A stretch of DNA of 64,000 nt from Clostridium sp. K13 (GCF_019734195.1 NZ_JAASHM010000005.1:90824-154823); one strand, 5' to 3'; shown: positions 28,001 through 37,468, counted from the stretch's first letter. Notes: a model not told the origin generated them from the letters alone. Numbers and translations: made by a program.

Positions 28001-28028
28001 TTGAAAAAATTTTTTAGTGTTATATAAT
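28001..28028 (+). promoter_or_regulatory. Probable sigma-A promoter of the flavodoxin gene
   Basis: TTGAAA (28001-28006), 16-base spacer, TATAAT (28023-28028), about 55 bases before the start codon. Confidence 0.55.
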
Positions 28029-28083
28029 GAAATTAATGGAAAATTTAACATAATAAACTAACAAAAGTAGAAGAGGTGCTAAA

Positions 28084-28515
28084 ATGAAAAAAGTTTCAAT
28101 AATATATTGGAGTAATGGTGGAAATGTTGAAGTTATAGCAAATGCTATAGCAGAGGGAGCTAGTATAGGAGATGTAGAAATTGAAACAAAACATGTTGCA
28201 GATGCATCTATTACAGATGTTCTAGAAGCAGATGCAGTAGCTTTTGGAAGCCCAGCAATGATAAACGATGATATAGAAGAAATAGATATGAAGCCTTTTA
28301 TTAATAGTTTAAGAGGATTAGAAATTAAGAATAAGCCTTTAATATTATTTGGATCATGTGGATGGCGTGATACTAAGTTTATTGATAAATGGGAAAGTAA
28401 TATGGAAGACTATGGATTTAATGTTTTAGGAAAGTTAACAGTTAAAGATTCTATTGAACAGAATAATTTAATGAAAGCTAAAGAATTAGGAAAATTATTA
28501 ACTTCAGACATGTAA
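28084..28515 (+). CDS. Flavodoxin
   Basis: 143-residue FMN electron carrier. The N-terminal phosphate loop reads YWSNGGNVEVIA (about 8-19), close to the T/S-G-N-T-E pattern of flavodoxins. The following AFGSPAMINDDIEE and LFGSCGWRDTKF parts line the isoalloxazine ring. The Gly-Gly in the phosphate loop is a small departure from the usual Gly-Asn-Thr. It lies next to pyruvate:ferredoxin oxidoreductase, which can reduce flavodoxin, so electron acceptance from that enzyme is likely. It has its own promoter and AGAGGTG ribosome site. Confidence 0.9.
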   Translation: MKKVSIIYWSNGGNVEVIANAIAEGASIGDVEIETKHVADASITDVLEADAVAFGSPAMINDDIEEIDMKPFINSLRGLEIKNKPLILFGSCGWRDTKFIDKWESNMEDYGFNVLGKLTVKDSIEQNNLMKAKELGKLLTSDM

Positions 28516-28572
28516 TTTTAATTTGTTTCATATCTACTAAGTGAATAAATTATGCAGTTTATGTAAGCAACA

Positions 28573-28619
28573 ATGGTATATTATTGAAATTAAATATAGT
28601 TTAATTCGATATATACCAT
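28573..28619 (+). promoter_or_regulatory. Interrupted palindrome in the leader of the pyruvate oxidoreductase gene
   Basis: ATGGTATAT (28573-28581) and ATATACCAT (28611-28619) are perfect outer arms, and AAATTAAA/TTTAATT form an inner stem. There is no T-run, so it is not a classic terminator. It could be a 5' mRNA-stabilising hairpin or an operator. Confidence 0.4.
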
Positions 28620-28665
28620 ATTATTTATATGCTTAATTTTAAAAAAGGGAAGCGAGGTAGACAAG

Positions 28666-31600
28666 ATGAGAAAAATGAAGACTATGGATGGTAACACTGC
28701 TGCTGCACACGTATCATATGCGTTCACAGAAGTAACTGCTATTTATCCAATAACTCCATCATCACCAATGGCAGAACATGTTGATGAATGGGTTGCACAA
28801 GGTAGAAAAAATATTTTTGGACAACCAGTAAAGGTTATGGAAATGCAATCAGAGGGAGGAGCAGCAGGAGCGGTTCATGGATCATTACAGGCTGGAGCTT
28901 ATACTACTACATATACAGCTTCACAAGGTTTATTATTAATGATTCCTAATATGTACAAGATATCTGGAGAAAGACTTCCAGGGGTTATACATGTGTCTGC
29001 TAGAGCACTAGCAACATCTTCATTAAATATTTTTGGAGACCACCAAGATGTTATGGCTGCAAGACAAACTGGTTTTGCAATGCTTGCAGAGGGTTCAGTT
29101 CAAGAAGTTATGGATTTATCAGCAGTTGCACATTTAGCTGCGATAAAAACTAGAATTCCATTTATGAACTTCTTTGATGGATTTAGAACATCACATGAAA
29201 TTCAAAAGATTGAAGTTTTAGAATATGATGAGTTAGGTAAGCTAGTTGATTGGGATGCAGTAAAAGAATTTAGACAATCTGCGCTAAATCCAGATCATCC
29301 AGTAACTAGAGGTACAGCTCAAAATCCAGATATATACTTCCAAACAAGAGAAGCTGTAAATAGATTCTATGATGATATTCCAGAAGTGGTCGAAGGATAT
29401 ATGGCTGAAATAACTAAATTAACAGGAAGAGAGTATCACTGCTTCGATTACTATGGAGCACCAGATGCTGATAGAGTAATAATTGCAATGGGTTCAGGAA
29501 CTGACGTTGCTGAAGAAACAGTGGATTACTTAAATGCTAGAGGAGAAAAGGTTGGTGTTGTAAAGGTTAGACTTTATAGACCATTCTCAATAGAAAAATT
29601 ATTAGCTGTAATTCCAGATACAGTTAAGAAAATTGCAGTTTTAGATAGAACTAAGGAACCAGGATCAATAGGTGAGCCATTATACTTAGATGTAGTAAGT
29701 GCATTTGCTGGTAAAGGAAATGCTCCAATTATAGTTGGTGGTAGATATGGATTAGGTTCAAAGGATCCAAATCCTTCAGATATAGCAGCTGTTTATGCTA
29801 ATCTTTCTAAGGACGAGCCTAAGAATGGATTTACAATTGGTATAGTTGATGATGTAACATTTACTTCACTTGAAACAGTAGAAGATATAGATGCTACACC
29901 AGAAGGAACTAAGGCTTGTAAGTTCTGGGGATTAGGTTCAGATGGTACTGTTGGTGCTAATAAGAGTGCTATTAAGATTATTGGTGACCATACTGACATG
30001 TATGCTCAAGGATATTTCTCATATGACTCTAAGAAATCAGGTGGTATAACAGTTTCTCATTTAAGATTTGGTAAGAAACCAATTAAATCACCATATTTAA
30101 TAGACAAAGCTGATTTTGTAGCATGTCACAATCAATCATATGTTTATAAATATAATGTATTAGACGGATTAAAGAAAAATGGTAAGTTCTTATTGAATAC
30201 AATTTGGACACCAGAAGAATTAGATGAAAAGTTACCAGCAGAAATGAAGAAAACTATAGCTGAAAAGAATATAGAATTCTATACATTAAATGCTGTTAAG
30301 ATAGCCCAAGAAATTGGTCTTGGTGGAAGAATTAATATGATAATGCAAGCTGCATTCTTTAAAATAGCTAATATAATTCCAGTTGATGAAGCAATAGCGT
30401 ATTTAAAGAAAGCTGTTGTAACATCATATGGTAAAAAAGGTGAAAAAGTTGTTAATATGAATAATGCTGCTATAGATGCTGGTGTTGAAGCTATCGTTAA
30501 GATAGATGTTCCAGAAACTTGGGCAAATGCAGTAGATAAAGAAGTCGCAACTACTAAAGAAGTTCCAGCATTTATTAAAGATATAGTTGATCCTATGAAT
30601 AGACAAGAAGGATTTGGATTACCAGTTTCTACATTTGTTAAGCATGGTATGGAAGATGGTACATTCATGGCTGGTACTGCAGCTTATGAAAAGAGAGGAA
30701 TTGCAATTAATGTTCCTGAATGGATTCCAGAAAATTGTATTCAATGTAATCAATGTGCTGTAGTATGTCCTCATGCTGCAATAAGACCATTCTTATTAAC
30801 AGGAGAGGAAGCTGAAAAGGCACCTGCTTCAATGAAGACTACTGATGCAAAGGCATTAAAGACAGAAGCTCCATATAAGTTCTCAATTGGTGTTACACCT
30901 CTTGATTGTACAGGTTGTGGAAACTGTGCTGAAGTATGTCCAGCCAAGAATAAAGCTTTAGTTATGAAGCCACAAGATAGTCAACATGATCAAATAGAGG
31001 CTTGGGATTATGCAACAACAAAAGTATCTGCTAAGAAAAACCCAATGAATAAGAATACTTTAAAGGGTAGCCAATTTGAACAACCACTTCTTGAGTTCTC
31101 AGGTGCTTGTGCAGGTTGTGGAGAAACTCCATATGCTAAGCTTGTAACTCAATTATTTGGTGATAGAATGATGGTAGCTAATGCTACAGGATGTTCTTCA
31201 ATTTGGGGTGGATCTGCTCCTGCAACTCCATATACAATTAATCATAATGGTCATGGTCCAGCTTGGGCTAATTCATTATTTGAAGATAATGCTGAATATG
31301 GTTTAGGTATGTTCTTAGGGGTTAAAGCTATCAGAGATAGAATTGCTGAAAATGTAAAAGTTGCATTAGAAAGTGATTTAGCTGATGATACTAAGACTGT
31401 ATTAAAAGACTGGTTAGATAATATGGAAGAAAGTGATGGAACTAGAGAAAGAGCAAATGCTTTAGTAACTACACTTGAAAATTGTGATTCTGAAATAGCT
31501 AAGGCTATTTTAAATGATAAAGAGTACTTCGTTAAGAGATCTCAATGGATCTTTGGTGGAGACGGTTGGGCATATGACATTGGATACGGTGGACTTGACC

Positions 31601-32184
31601 ATGTACTTGCATCAGGAGAAAACGTAAATGTATTAGTATTTGATACAGAAGTTTACTCAAATACTGGTGGACAATCTTCTAAGTCTACACCAACAGCTGC
31701 AATTGCTAAATTTGCTGCTTCTGGTAAGAGAACTAAGAAGAAAGACTTAGGAATGATGGCTATGAGCTATGGTTATGTATATGTTGCACAAGTTGCAATG
31801 GGAGCTGATAAGAACCAAGTTCTTAAAGCTATTTCAGAAGCTGAAAGCTATAATGGACCATCATTAATAATTGCTTATGCTCCATGTATTAATCATGGTA
31901 TAAAAATAGGTATGACTAATTCACAATTAGAAACTAAGAAAGCTGTTGATTGTGGATATTGGGCAACTTATAGATATAACCCAGCATTAAAAGGAATTAA
32001 AAATCCATTTACTTTAGATTCAAAAGAACCTAAGGGGGATTTTAGAGAATTCTTAATGGGGGAAGTTAGATATGCTTCATTAGCTAAAGCATTCCCAGAG
32101 GCAGCAGATGCTTTATTTGAAAAAACACAAGCTGATGCAATGGAAAGATTGGAAAATTATAGAAAACTTGCTAATCAAGAATAG
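28666..32184 (+). CDS. nifJ: Pyruvate:ferredoxin (flavodoxin) oxidoreductase
   Basis: A single-chain enzyme of 1172 residues that splits pyruvate to acetyl-CoA and CO2 and reduces ferredoxin or flavodoxin. It is the central step of clostridial fermentation. Domains in order: pyrimidine-binding domain with YPITPSSPMAE at about 25-35, transketolase-C-like domain, gamma domain, a two-cluster ferredoxin domain (C-x2-C-x2-C-x3-C motifs from about residues 692 and 748), and the thiamine-diphosphate domain with CAGCGE near 817 and GDGWAYDIGYGG from about 965. The codon choice is richer in translation-favoured codons than its neighbours, as expected for an abundant protein. A strong terminator follows. 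Confidence 0.95.
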   Translation: MRKMKTMDGNTAAAHVSYAFTEVTAIYPITPSSPMAEHVDEWVAQGRKNIFGQPVKVMEMQSEGGAAGAVHGSLQAGAYTTTYTASQGLLLMIPNMYKISGERLPGVIHVSARALATSSLNIFGDHQDVMAARQTGFAMLAEGSVQEVMDLSAVAHLAAIKTRIPFMNFFDGFRTSHEIQKIEVLEYDELGKLVDWDAVKEFRQSALNPDHPVTRGTAQNPDIYFQTREAVNRFYDDIPEVVEGYMAEITKLTGREYHCFDYYGAPDADRVIIAMGSGTDVAEETVDYLNARGEKVGVVKVRLYRPFSIEKLLAVIPDTVKKIAVLDRTKEPGSIGEPLYLDVVSAFAGKGNAPIIVGGRYGLGSKDPNPSDIAAVYANLSKDEPKNGFTIGIVDDVTFTSLETVEDIDATPEGTKACKFWGLGSDGTVGANKSAIKIIGDHTDMYAQGYFSYDSKKSGGITVSHLRFGKKPIKSPYLIDKADFVACHNQSYVYKYNVLDGLKKNGKFLLNTIWTPEELDEKLPAEMKKTIAEKNIEFYTLNAVKIAQEIGLGGRINMIMQAAFFKIANIIPVDEAIAYLKKAVVTSYGKKGEKVVNMNNAAIDAGVEAIVKIDVPETWANAVDKEVATTKEVPAFIKDIVDPMNRQEGFGLPVSTFVKHGMEDGTFMAGTAAYEKRGIAINVPEWIPENCIQCNQCAVVCPHAAIRPFLLTGEEAEKAPASMKTTDAKALKTEAPYKFSIGVTPLDCTGCGNCAEVCPAKNKALVMKPQDSQHDQIEAWDYATTKVSAKKNPMNKNTLKGSQFEQPLLEFSGACAGCGETPYAKLVTQLFGDRMMVANATGCSSIWGGSAPATPYTINHNGHGPAWANSLFEDNAEYGLGMFLGVKAIRDRIAENVKVALESDLADDTKTVLKDWLDNMEESDGTRERANALVTTLENCDSEIAKAILNDKEYFVKRSQWIFGGDGWAYDIGYGGLDHVLASGENVNVLVFDTEVYSNTGGQSSKSTPTAAIAKFAASGKRTKKKDLGMMAMSYGYVYVAQVAMGADKNQVLKAISEAESYNGPSLIIAYAPCINHGIKIGMTNSQLETKKAVDCGYWATYRYNPALKGIKNPFTLDSKEPKGDFREFLMGEVRYASLAKAFPEAADALFEKTQADAMERLENYRKLANQE

Positions 32185-32196
32185 CAATAAATTAAT

Positions 32197-32223
32197 AAAA
32201 AAGAGACGAAAGTCTCTTTTTTT
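32197..32223 (+). terminator. Rho-independent terminator
   Basis: Stem AAAAAAGAGAC / GTCTCTTTTTT around a GAAA tetraloop, followed by T's. Confidence 0.92.
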
Positions 32224-32369
32224 ATTTTGAATTTATAGAAATATATCAAATTTTTATAAAAAAAATATATTTTTCTTTTATTTTCCTAAGAATAAGGGTA
32301 CAATTAAAAAGACTAGTTAAGTTAAGTAATAATTAATTGTTTAACTTATTTATTAAGGAGGAATTTAAA

Positions 32370-32696
32370 ATGGATAACGAATTAAATAAATGCGGCGAAG
32401 GCTGCGGATGCGGACACGATCACGATAGCCACGGATGTGGAGATAACTGTGGGTGTGGAGAACACGAACATGAACACTTTGTTGTTGATTTAGAAGATGA
32501 TAACGGAAATGTTATATCTTGCCCAATAGTTGATGCATTTGAATTTGAAGAAAATGAATATGTATTAGCTCAAAATCCAGAAGATGAATCAGTTTACTTA
32601 TTCAGATCAACTGAAGAAGGAGAACTTATAGTTCCAGAAGAAGCTGAATTCGATAAAGTAACAGAATATTATACTAACGTTTTAGCTGACGAATAA
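32370..32696 (+). CDS. DUF1292 protein with Cys/His-rich N-terminus
   Basis: 108 residues. The start at 32370 follows AAGGAGG at normal spacing. The C-terminal 75 residues match DUF1292, a small acidic domain of Firmicutes (FVVDLEDDNGNVISCPIVDAFEFEENEYVLA) whose role is unknown. The first 38 residues are unusual: about eight Cys and eight His or acidic ligands in CGEGCGCGHDHDS-type repeats, which strongly suggests binding of a transition metal. The N-terminal codons are GC-richer than the surroundings because of Cys/Gly/His content. It is a single gene between two terminators. Confidence 0.85.
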   Translation: MDNELNKCGEGCGCGHDHDSHGCGDNCGCGEHEHEHFVVDLEDDNGNVISCPIVDAFEFEENEYVLAQNPEDESVYLFRSTEEGELIVPEEAEFDKVTEYYTNVLADE

Positions 32697-32700
32697 TATT

Positions 32701-32741
32701 AAAAGAGATTATGCAAATTAATTTGTATAATCTCTTTTTTT
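32701..32741 (+). terminator. Rho-independent terminator
   Basis: AAAAGAGATTATGCAAAT (32701-32718) pairs with the segment 32721-32738 with one G-T wobble; T-run follows. Confidence 0.85.
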
Positions 32742-32928
32742 ATATTAGTATAAGTGAATTTTATTACTTGTTTTCAATTTACATTTTAAAGGTAAGATGA
32801 TATATTTTTATTATGGGAAATATTACTTAGAATTTTGAATATAAGTTAGAATAACAATTTGATAAGTAACTTAAACTAAGTAAAAGTCATAAATGAAAAT
32901 TTCACTTAAAGAGAAAAAGGTGAATAAT

Positions 32929-33756
32929 ATGAAGTATGCGGATTTACATATTCATTCAAATTATTCTGATGGAGTAAAGAGTCCAGAAGAAATAATTAAA
33001 ACAGCAATAAAAGACAATATAAAGTATATCTCTATAACAGATCATGATTCTATATCATCACAGTATGTAACGAAAAATAATTATAAAGAAATAAACATAA
33101 TTCCAGGAATAGAACTTAGTACTGAATATAAAGAAATGGAATTACATATACTGGGGTATTTTATGGATATTGATAATAATGAGTTACAAGAACTTGCAAA
33201 AGAGTTAAATACTCAACGAATAAAAAGAGTAGAAGATATATTATTTAAATTAAATAAATATGATATTAAGTTAGATATAGAAGATTTAGCTATAGATATA
33301 GATGCAACGGTAGGAAGAAGTCATGTTGCAAATGCAATGGTTAAAAAAGGTTATTTCGATAATTATAAAAGTGCTTTTAGAAATTTTTTAATTCAAGGAA
33401 AACCAGGTTATGTTAAAGGGTTTAGGTTAAATTATAAAGATTGTATAGATGTAATTAATAAAGCCGGAGGTGTGGCTATTTTAGCTCATCCAGGACAAAT
33501 ATATAGAAAAATTGAAGTCGAAAATATCTTAAAGGAATTGAGATGTTTTGGCCTAAAGGGAATAGAGGTATATCATCCAAGCCATTCACAAGGAGATATA
33601 AATAAATTTTTTAATTTATCAAAAAAGTATAAGCTATGCATAACTGGAGGAAGTGATTATCATGGAAAAGCATTAGGTTATGATAATTTATCTATAGGTA
33701 GTTATGGATTAAATGAAGAATATTTAGAAAAGTTTATTAAAATTAATAATAGATAA
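32929..33756 (+). CDS. PHP-domain phosphoesterase (RNase AM/TrpH-like)
   Basis: 275 residues. The start at 32929 follows AAAAGGTGA; the earlier in-frame ATG would add 12 residues and lacks a ribosome site. Metal-binding PHP motifs: DLHIHSNYSDG (5-15), ITDHDS, GIELST, ILAHPGQ and GGSDYHG. The overall pattern, with the AMP-binding-type insert, fits the YciV/RNase AM and YrpH group, which removes nucleotides from 5' ends of RNA or hydrolyses 3',5'-bisphosphonucleotides. The aminotransferase gene follows 13 bases later, probably in the same transcript. Confidence 0.85.
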   Translation: MKYADLHIHSNYSDGVKSPEEIIKTAIKDNIKYISITDHDSISSQYVTKNNYKEINIIPGIELSTEYKEMELHILGYFMDIDNNELQELAKELNTQRIKRVEDILFKLNKYDIKLDIEDLAIDIDATVGRSHVANAMVKKGYFDNYKSAFRNFLIQGKPGYVKGFRLNYKDCIDVINKAGGVAILAHPGQIYRKIEVENILKELRCFGLKGIEVYHPSHSQGDINKFFNLSKKYKLCITGGSDYHGKALGYDNLSIGSYGLNEEYLEKFIKINNR

Positions 33757-33769
33757 TGGGGGCAAAACA

Positions 33770-34963
33770 ATGGAATTATCAAGAAAAGCACAAAGAATAG
33801 AAGCATCAGTAACTTTAGCAATAACAGCAAAGGCTAAAGAGATGAAGGAAAGTGGAATTGATGTAATTAGTTTTGGTGCAGGTGAACCTGACTTTAATAC
33901 TCCACAAAATATAATTAATGCTGCTATAAAAGCTATGGAAGATGGAAACACAAAGTATACTAATGTAAATGGAATACTTCCATTAAGAGAAGCTATATGT
34001 GAAAAATTTGAAAAAGATAATGGGTTAATATATAATCCATCACAAATAGTTGTATCAACTGGGGCTAAGCAATCACTTGCCAATGCGTTTTTAGCTATAT
34101 TGAATCCTGGTGATGAGGTAATTGTACCAAGTCCTTATTGGGTTAGTTATCCTGAACTTATAGGATTAGCTGATGGAAAGGCTGTTTTTGTAGAAAGTGA
34201 TGAAAAATCAGCTTATAAATTTACTAGTGAAAACTTAGAAAAGGCAGTTACTACAAAAACAAAAGCTATTATATTAAATACTCCTAACAATCCAACAGGA
34301 ACTATTTATAATAGAGATGAACTAATAGAAATTGCAGAATTTGCTAAAAAATATGATCTTATAATTGTTTCAGATGAAATGTATGAAAAGTTAATATATG
34401 ATGGAGAGAAGCATGTAAGTATTGCTAGTGTTTCTCAAGATGCATATGAAAGAACTATTGTTATAAATGGATTATCTAAATCTTATGCTATGACAGGATG
34501 GAGATTAGGTTATTGTGGAGCTAGTGAAAAAATAGCAAAGTTAATGACTAATATTCAAAGCCATATGACATCTAATGTTTGTTCAATAACTCAATATGCA
34601 GCAATAGAGGCTTTAAATGGACCACAAGATAAAGTTAGAGAAATGATTGTTGAGTTTGAGAAAAGAAGAAACTACATGGTAAAAACTTTAGAAGAGATGA
34701 ATAACTTAAGCATAATTAAACCAGAAGGTGCATTTTATATTATGATAAATATTGATAAGTGCTTAGGAAAAGAAATTAATGGACAAAAAATAAATGATTC
34801 AATGGAGTTTTCAGCTAAATTATTAGAGCATGAAAAAGTAGCTGTTATTCCAGGAAAAGCTTTTGGATTAGATAATTATGTAAGAGTATCTTATGCAACT
34901 TCAATGGAATTAATTGAAAAAGGTTTAGAAAGAATTAATGATTTTGTTAATAAGTTAAAATAA
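33770..34963 (+). CDS. Class I aminotransferase, aspartate type
   Basis: 397 residues, PLP-dependent. It shows SFGAGEPDFNTP near the N-terminus, NTPNNPTGTIY (PLP and substrate site), SDEMYEKL (Asp that binds the pyridine nitrogen), the PLP Lys237 in NGLSKSYAMTGWRLGY, and the C-terminal RVSYATS with the Arg that binds the substrate carboxylate. It resembles Bacillus AspB and Thermus aspartate aminotransferases (subfamily Ib). The reaction expected is aspartate + 2-oxoglutarate to oxaloacetate + glutamate; related specificities (aromatic, alanine) cannot be ruled out. GGGGG before the ATG is the ribosome site. Confidence 0.88.
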   Translation: MELSRKAQRIEASVTLAITAKAKEMKESGIDVISFGAGEPDFNTPQNIINAAIKAMEDGNTKYTNVNGILPLREAICEKFEKDNGLIYNPSQIVVSTGAKQSLANAFLAILNPGDEVIVPSPYWVSYPELIGLADGKAVFVESDEKSAYKFTSENLEKAVTTKTKAIILNTPNNPTGTIYNRDELIEIAEFAKKYDLIIVSDEMYEKLIYDGEKHVSIASVSQDAYERTIVINGLSKSYAMTGWRLGYCGASEKIAKLMTNIQSHMTSNVCSITQYAAIEALNGPQDKVREMIVEFEKRRNYMVKTLEEMNNLSIIKPEGAFYIMINIDKCLGKEINGQKINDSMEFSAKLLEHEKVAVIPGKAFGLDNYVRVSYATSMELIEKGLERINDFVNKLK

Positions 34964-34982
34964 AAAATGGACTGTACACTTT

Positions 34983-35047
34983 ATATAGTTAGTAGTCAGC
35001 AGTGGGTAGTTAGTAGTTTAGGAGTTTTATCCTTAATTACTAACTAT
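34983..35047. repeat. Dispersed inverted-repeat element, copy C
   Basis: Contains AGTTAGTAGT (35008-35017), identical to copies B and D. The arms TAGTTAGTAGTTTAGGA (35007-35023) and its near mirror (35030-35046) match at 15 of 17 positions with a 6-base loop. It has no CAGC-type central core. Confidence 0.65.
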
Positions 35048-35069
35048 TTATAGGTTTGGAGGAGTAGAC

Positions 35070-35708
35070 GTGGAAAAATTAGCGATATTTGATATAGATT
35101 ATACTATAACAAGAAAAGAAACTTTAATGGAGTTTTTTAAATACATTGTATCTAAGGATATAAAAAATATAAAATTTTTACCAAGAGCATTGTATTCGGG
35201 ATTAATGTATGGAGTTAAAGTTTATGATGAGAAAAAAGTTAAAGAATGTTTTTTAAAGTTTATAGAAAATATAGATGAGACAGAATTAGCTAAACTTACT
35301 AAGTCTTTTTATGATGAAAGATTAAGTACTATATTATATAAAGATGCAGTTAATATGATAAAAAAATTAAAAAATGAAGGATACATGGTAGTATTAATAT
35401 CAGCATCTCCAGAGTTTTATGTTAAAGAATTTTATGCAATTGAAGAAGTTGATTTAATAATTGGAACTAAATTTACTTTTGAAGGTGGAAAATTCATAAG
35501 AAAGATGAGCGGCAATAATTGTAAGGGTGAAGAGAAGGTTAGAAGATTAAATGAAGTATTAAAAGAAAAAAATATAAAAGTAGATTTTAAAAATTCATAT
35601 ATGTTCTCTGACTCTCTTTCAGATAAACCTTTATTAGATTTAGTAGGAAATCCATATTTAATTAATTATAAGAAAAAGCATGAAATAGAAATTTTAAGAT
35701 GGAAATAA
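35070..35708 (+). CDS. HAD-IB family phosphatase (SerB-like)
   Basis: 212 residues. The start is a GTG with GGAGGAG five bases upstream. Motif I is D8-I-D10-Y-T in FDIDYTITRKETL; motif II is ISASPEFYVK; motif III/IV is SDSLSDKPLLDLVG. The set, with its helical cap, is the subfamily IB of HAD phosphatases, to which phosphoserine phosphatase belongs; the specific substrate is not visible. The next gene, a class IV aminotransferase, starts 27 bases downstream with its own ribosome site, and the two form a likely operon. Confidence 0.85.
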   Translation: MEKLAIFDIDYTITRKETLMEFFKYIVSKDIKNIKFLPRALYSGLMYGVKVYDEKKVKECFLKFIENIDETELAKLTKSFYDERLSTILYKDAVNMIKKLKNEGYMVVLISASPEFYVKEFYAIEEVDLIIGTKFTFEGGKFIRKMSGNNCKGEEKVRRLNEVLKEKNIKVDFKNSYMFSDSLSDKPLLDLVGNPYLINYKKKHEIEILRWK

Positions 35709-35735
35709 ATAATCTTCAAAAGGAGTGTAATATTA

Positions 35736-36542
35736 ATGGAAGCAATAAATAAATTTTATTTTAATAATGGAATAATATATCCTATTAATGAGTTTACTGA
35801 TGAAGATTGTAAAGAAAAGATAATATATGAGGTCTTAAGAGTTGTTAATGGAAAACCAGTATTTTTAAAAGATCATTTATCTAGAATGAAGAAATCATTT
35901 GAATTAATAAATAAAGAATTTCCATATAGTGAAGAAAATATAGAAAGTTTAATAATAAAGGTTATACAAAGTAATGATAATATTAATGGAAATATAAAGG
36001 TTACATATAATATAAATAATGGTAATTTTAAAATATATTATATAATGCATTGCTATCCGGAGGATGAGTACTATAAAAAGGGTGTAAAGGTTATTCTTTA
36101 TTATGGTGAAAGAGAAAATCCTAATTTAAAAATAGTAAGTACTGCATTTAGAGCTAAAATTTCAGAAAAAATGAAGGTTGCCAATGCTCATGAAGCATTA
36201 TTGGTAGATAGAAATGGATTTATAACAGAAGGTAGCAAATCAAATTTCTTTGGAATAAAGGATAAAAAGATTATAACAGCTAAGGGGGAGGATGTACTTA
36301 GGGGAATTACAAGGCATAAAATATTTAAAATAGCAGAATTATTAGGTATAGAAGTGGATGAAAGAGATATAAAAGCTTCAGAAATAATGGATTTAGATGC
36401 ATTGTTTATATCAGGAACTTCCGTTGCTATATTACCAATATCTCAAGTAGATAATATTAAATTTGATGTTAATAATGAAACTTTAAGAAAAATAATGAAG
36501 ATTTATAATGAGCTCTTAGATGGAAGTAATAAGGTGAAATAG
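35736..36542 (+). CDS. Class IV aminotransferase
   Basis: 268 residues, PLP-dependent fold type IV (branched-chain aminotransferase, D-amino-acid aminotransferase and aminodeoxychorismate lyase group). Family landmarks: EVLRVVNGKPVFLKDHLSRM near residues 30-50, NAHEALLVDRNGFITEGSKSNFF at about 155-178, and the RGITRHKI substrate-loop region. The family's PLP Lys normally stands about 10-12 residues before the NAHEALL segment; the KISEKMK stretch holds the candidate. Short length favours aminodeoxychorismate lyase or a D-amino-acid enzyme over a branched-chain enzyme, but I cannot decide. AAGGAG precedes the ATG. Confidence 0.82.
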   Translation: MEAINKFYFNNGIIYPINEFTDEDCKEKIIYEVLRVVNGKPVFLKDHLSRMKKSFELINKEFPYSEENIESLIIKVIQSNDNINGNIKVTYNINNGNFKIYYIMHCYPEDEYYKKGVKVILYYGERENPNLKIVSTAFRAKISEKMKVANAHEALLVDRNGFITEGSKSNFFGIKDKKIITAKGEDVLRGITRHKIFKIAELLGIEVDERDIKASEIMDLDALFISGTSVAILPISQVDNIKFDVNNETLRKIMKIYNELLDGSNKVK

Positions 36543-36559
36543 ATTTAGTACTACAAGAA

Positions 36560-36588
36560 TGCCGAAAATAAAATATTAATTTTCGGCA
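36560..36588 (+). terminator. Hairpin after the class IV aminotransferase
   Basis: Perfect 10-bp stem TGCCGAAAAT (36560-36569) / ATTTTCGGCA (36579-36588) with a 9-base loop, but no T-run after it. It may terminate poorly. Confidence 0.5.
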
Positions 36589-36636
36589 CATAAGCTTTAG
36601 TACATAGTTTATATATTAGAATAGAAGGATGGGGCT

Positions 36637-37308
36637 ATGGAATTAAATATTAAAAAAGAAACTGATACATATTTATTTGTAGTATTTAAACTTATGTTAG
36701 GATTTTTCTTAGCAGCATTAGGAATAGTTTTTATGATAAATGCTAATTTAGGATTATCACCGTGGGATGTGCTACATCAAGGTATCACAAATGTAATTCC
36801 TATAACAATAGGACAAGCTAATATTGTGGTTGGAATAATAGTAGTTATATCTAGTATGTTTTTAGGAGTAAAAATAGGTATAGGGACTATATTAAATACT
36901 ATTCTTGTAGGGGTATTTATTGATTTAATAACAATTACTAAAGTTATCCCGATGGTACACAATTTATTTATAGGAATACTAATGTTAGTAGTAGGAATGA
37001 TTTTTTTAGGTCTTGGAACATGTATTTATTTAAGTTGTGAATTAGGTTGTGGACCAAGGGATGGATTGATGACAGCATTAACTAGAATTACAAAAAAGCC
37101 TGTCAAATTAGTAAGAACAACTATTGAAATTTGTGCTCTAGTTTGTGGTTGGCTTTTAGGTGGTTATGTAGGTATTGGTACTATAATAACTGCAATTGTA
37201 TTAGGATATATTATTCAATTATGGTGTAAAATTTTAAAGTTGGATATAGCAATACTAAATCATAGAAGTATATTAGATAATTTAAATAATATTATTAAAA
37301 AAGTGTAA
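36637..37308 (+). CDS. YczE/YitT-type membrane protein
   Basis: 223 residues with about five to six membrane spans. It resembles the YczE/YyaS group: residues about 17-50 contain the pattern LGFFLAALGIVFMINANLGLSPWDV, followed by a mirrored second half with GCGPRDGLMTALTR, suggesting an internal duplication of a two-span unit. Function unknown; the family is often called a permease. AAGGATGGGG precedes the ATG. It is a single gene ended by a terminator. Confidence 0.8.
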   Translation: MELNIKKETDTYLFVVFKLMLGFFLAALGIVFMINANLGLSPWDVLHQGITNVIPITIGQANIVVGIIVVISSMFLGVKIGIGTILNTILVGVFIDLITITKVIPMVHNLFIGILMLVVGMIFLGLGTCIYLSCELGCGPRDGLMTALTRITKKPVKLVRTTIEICALVCGWLLGGYVGIGTIITAIVLGYIIQLWCKILKLDIAILNHRSILDNLNNIIKKV

Positions 37309-37319
37309 TTTCAAATAAA

Positions 37320-37368
37320 TAGGTATATTAGAAAGCTGACTAGTTATTCTAATATACCTATTTTATAT
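37320..37368 (+). terminator. Rho-independent terminator
   Basis: Perfect 14-bp stem TAGGTATATTAGAA (37320-37333) / TTCTAATATACCTA (37347-37360), 13-base loop, TTTTATATT tail. Confidence 0.85.
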
Positions 37369-37468
37369 TATAGATATTATTTAAGCTAATTATTGAGTAA
37401 AGATAAAAAAATAATAAATTAAAAGAATTTCGATAATTTTGAAAAGAATTTTGTATGGGTTTAAATAT

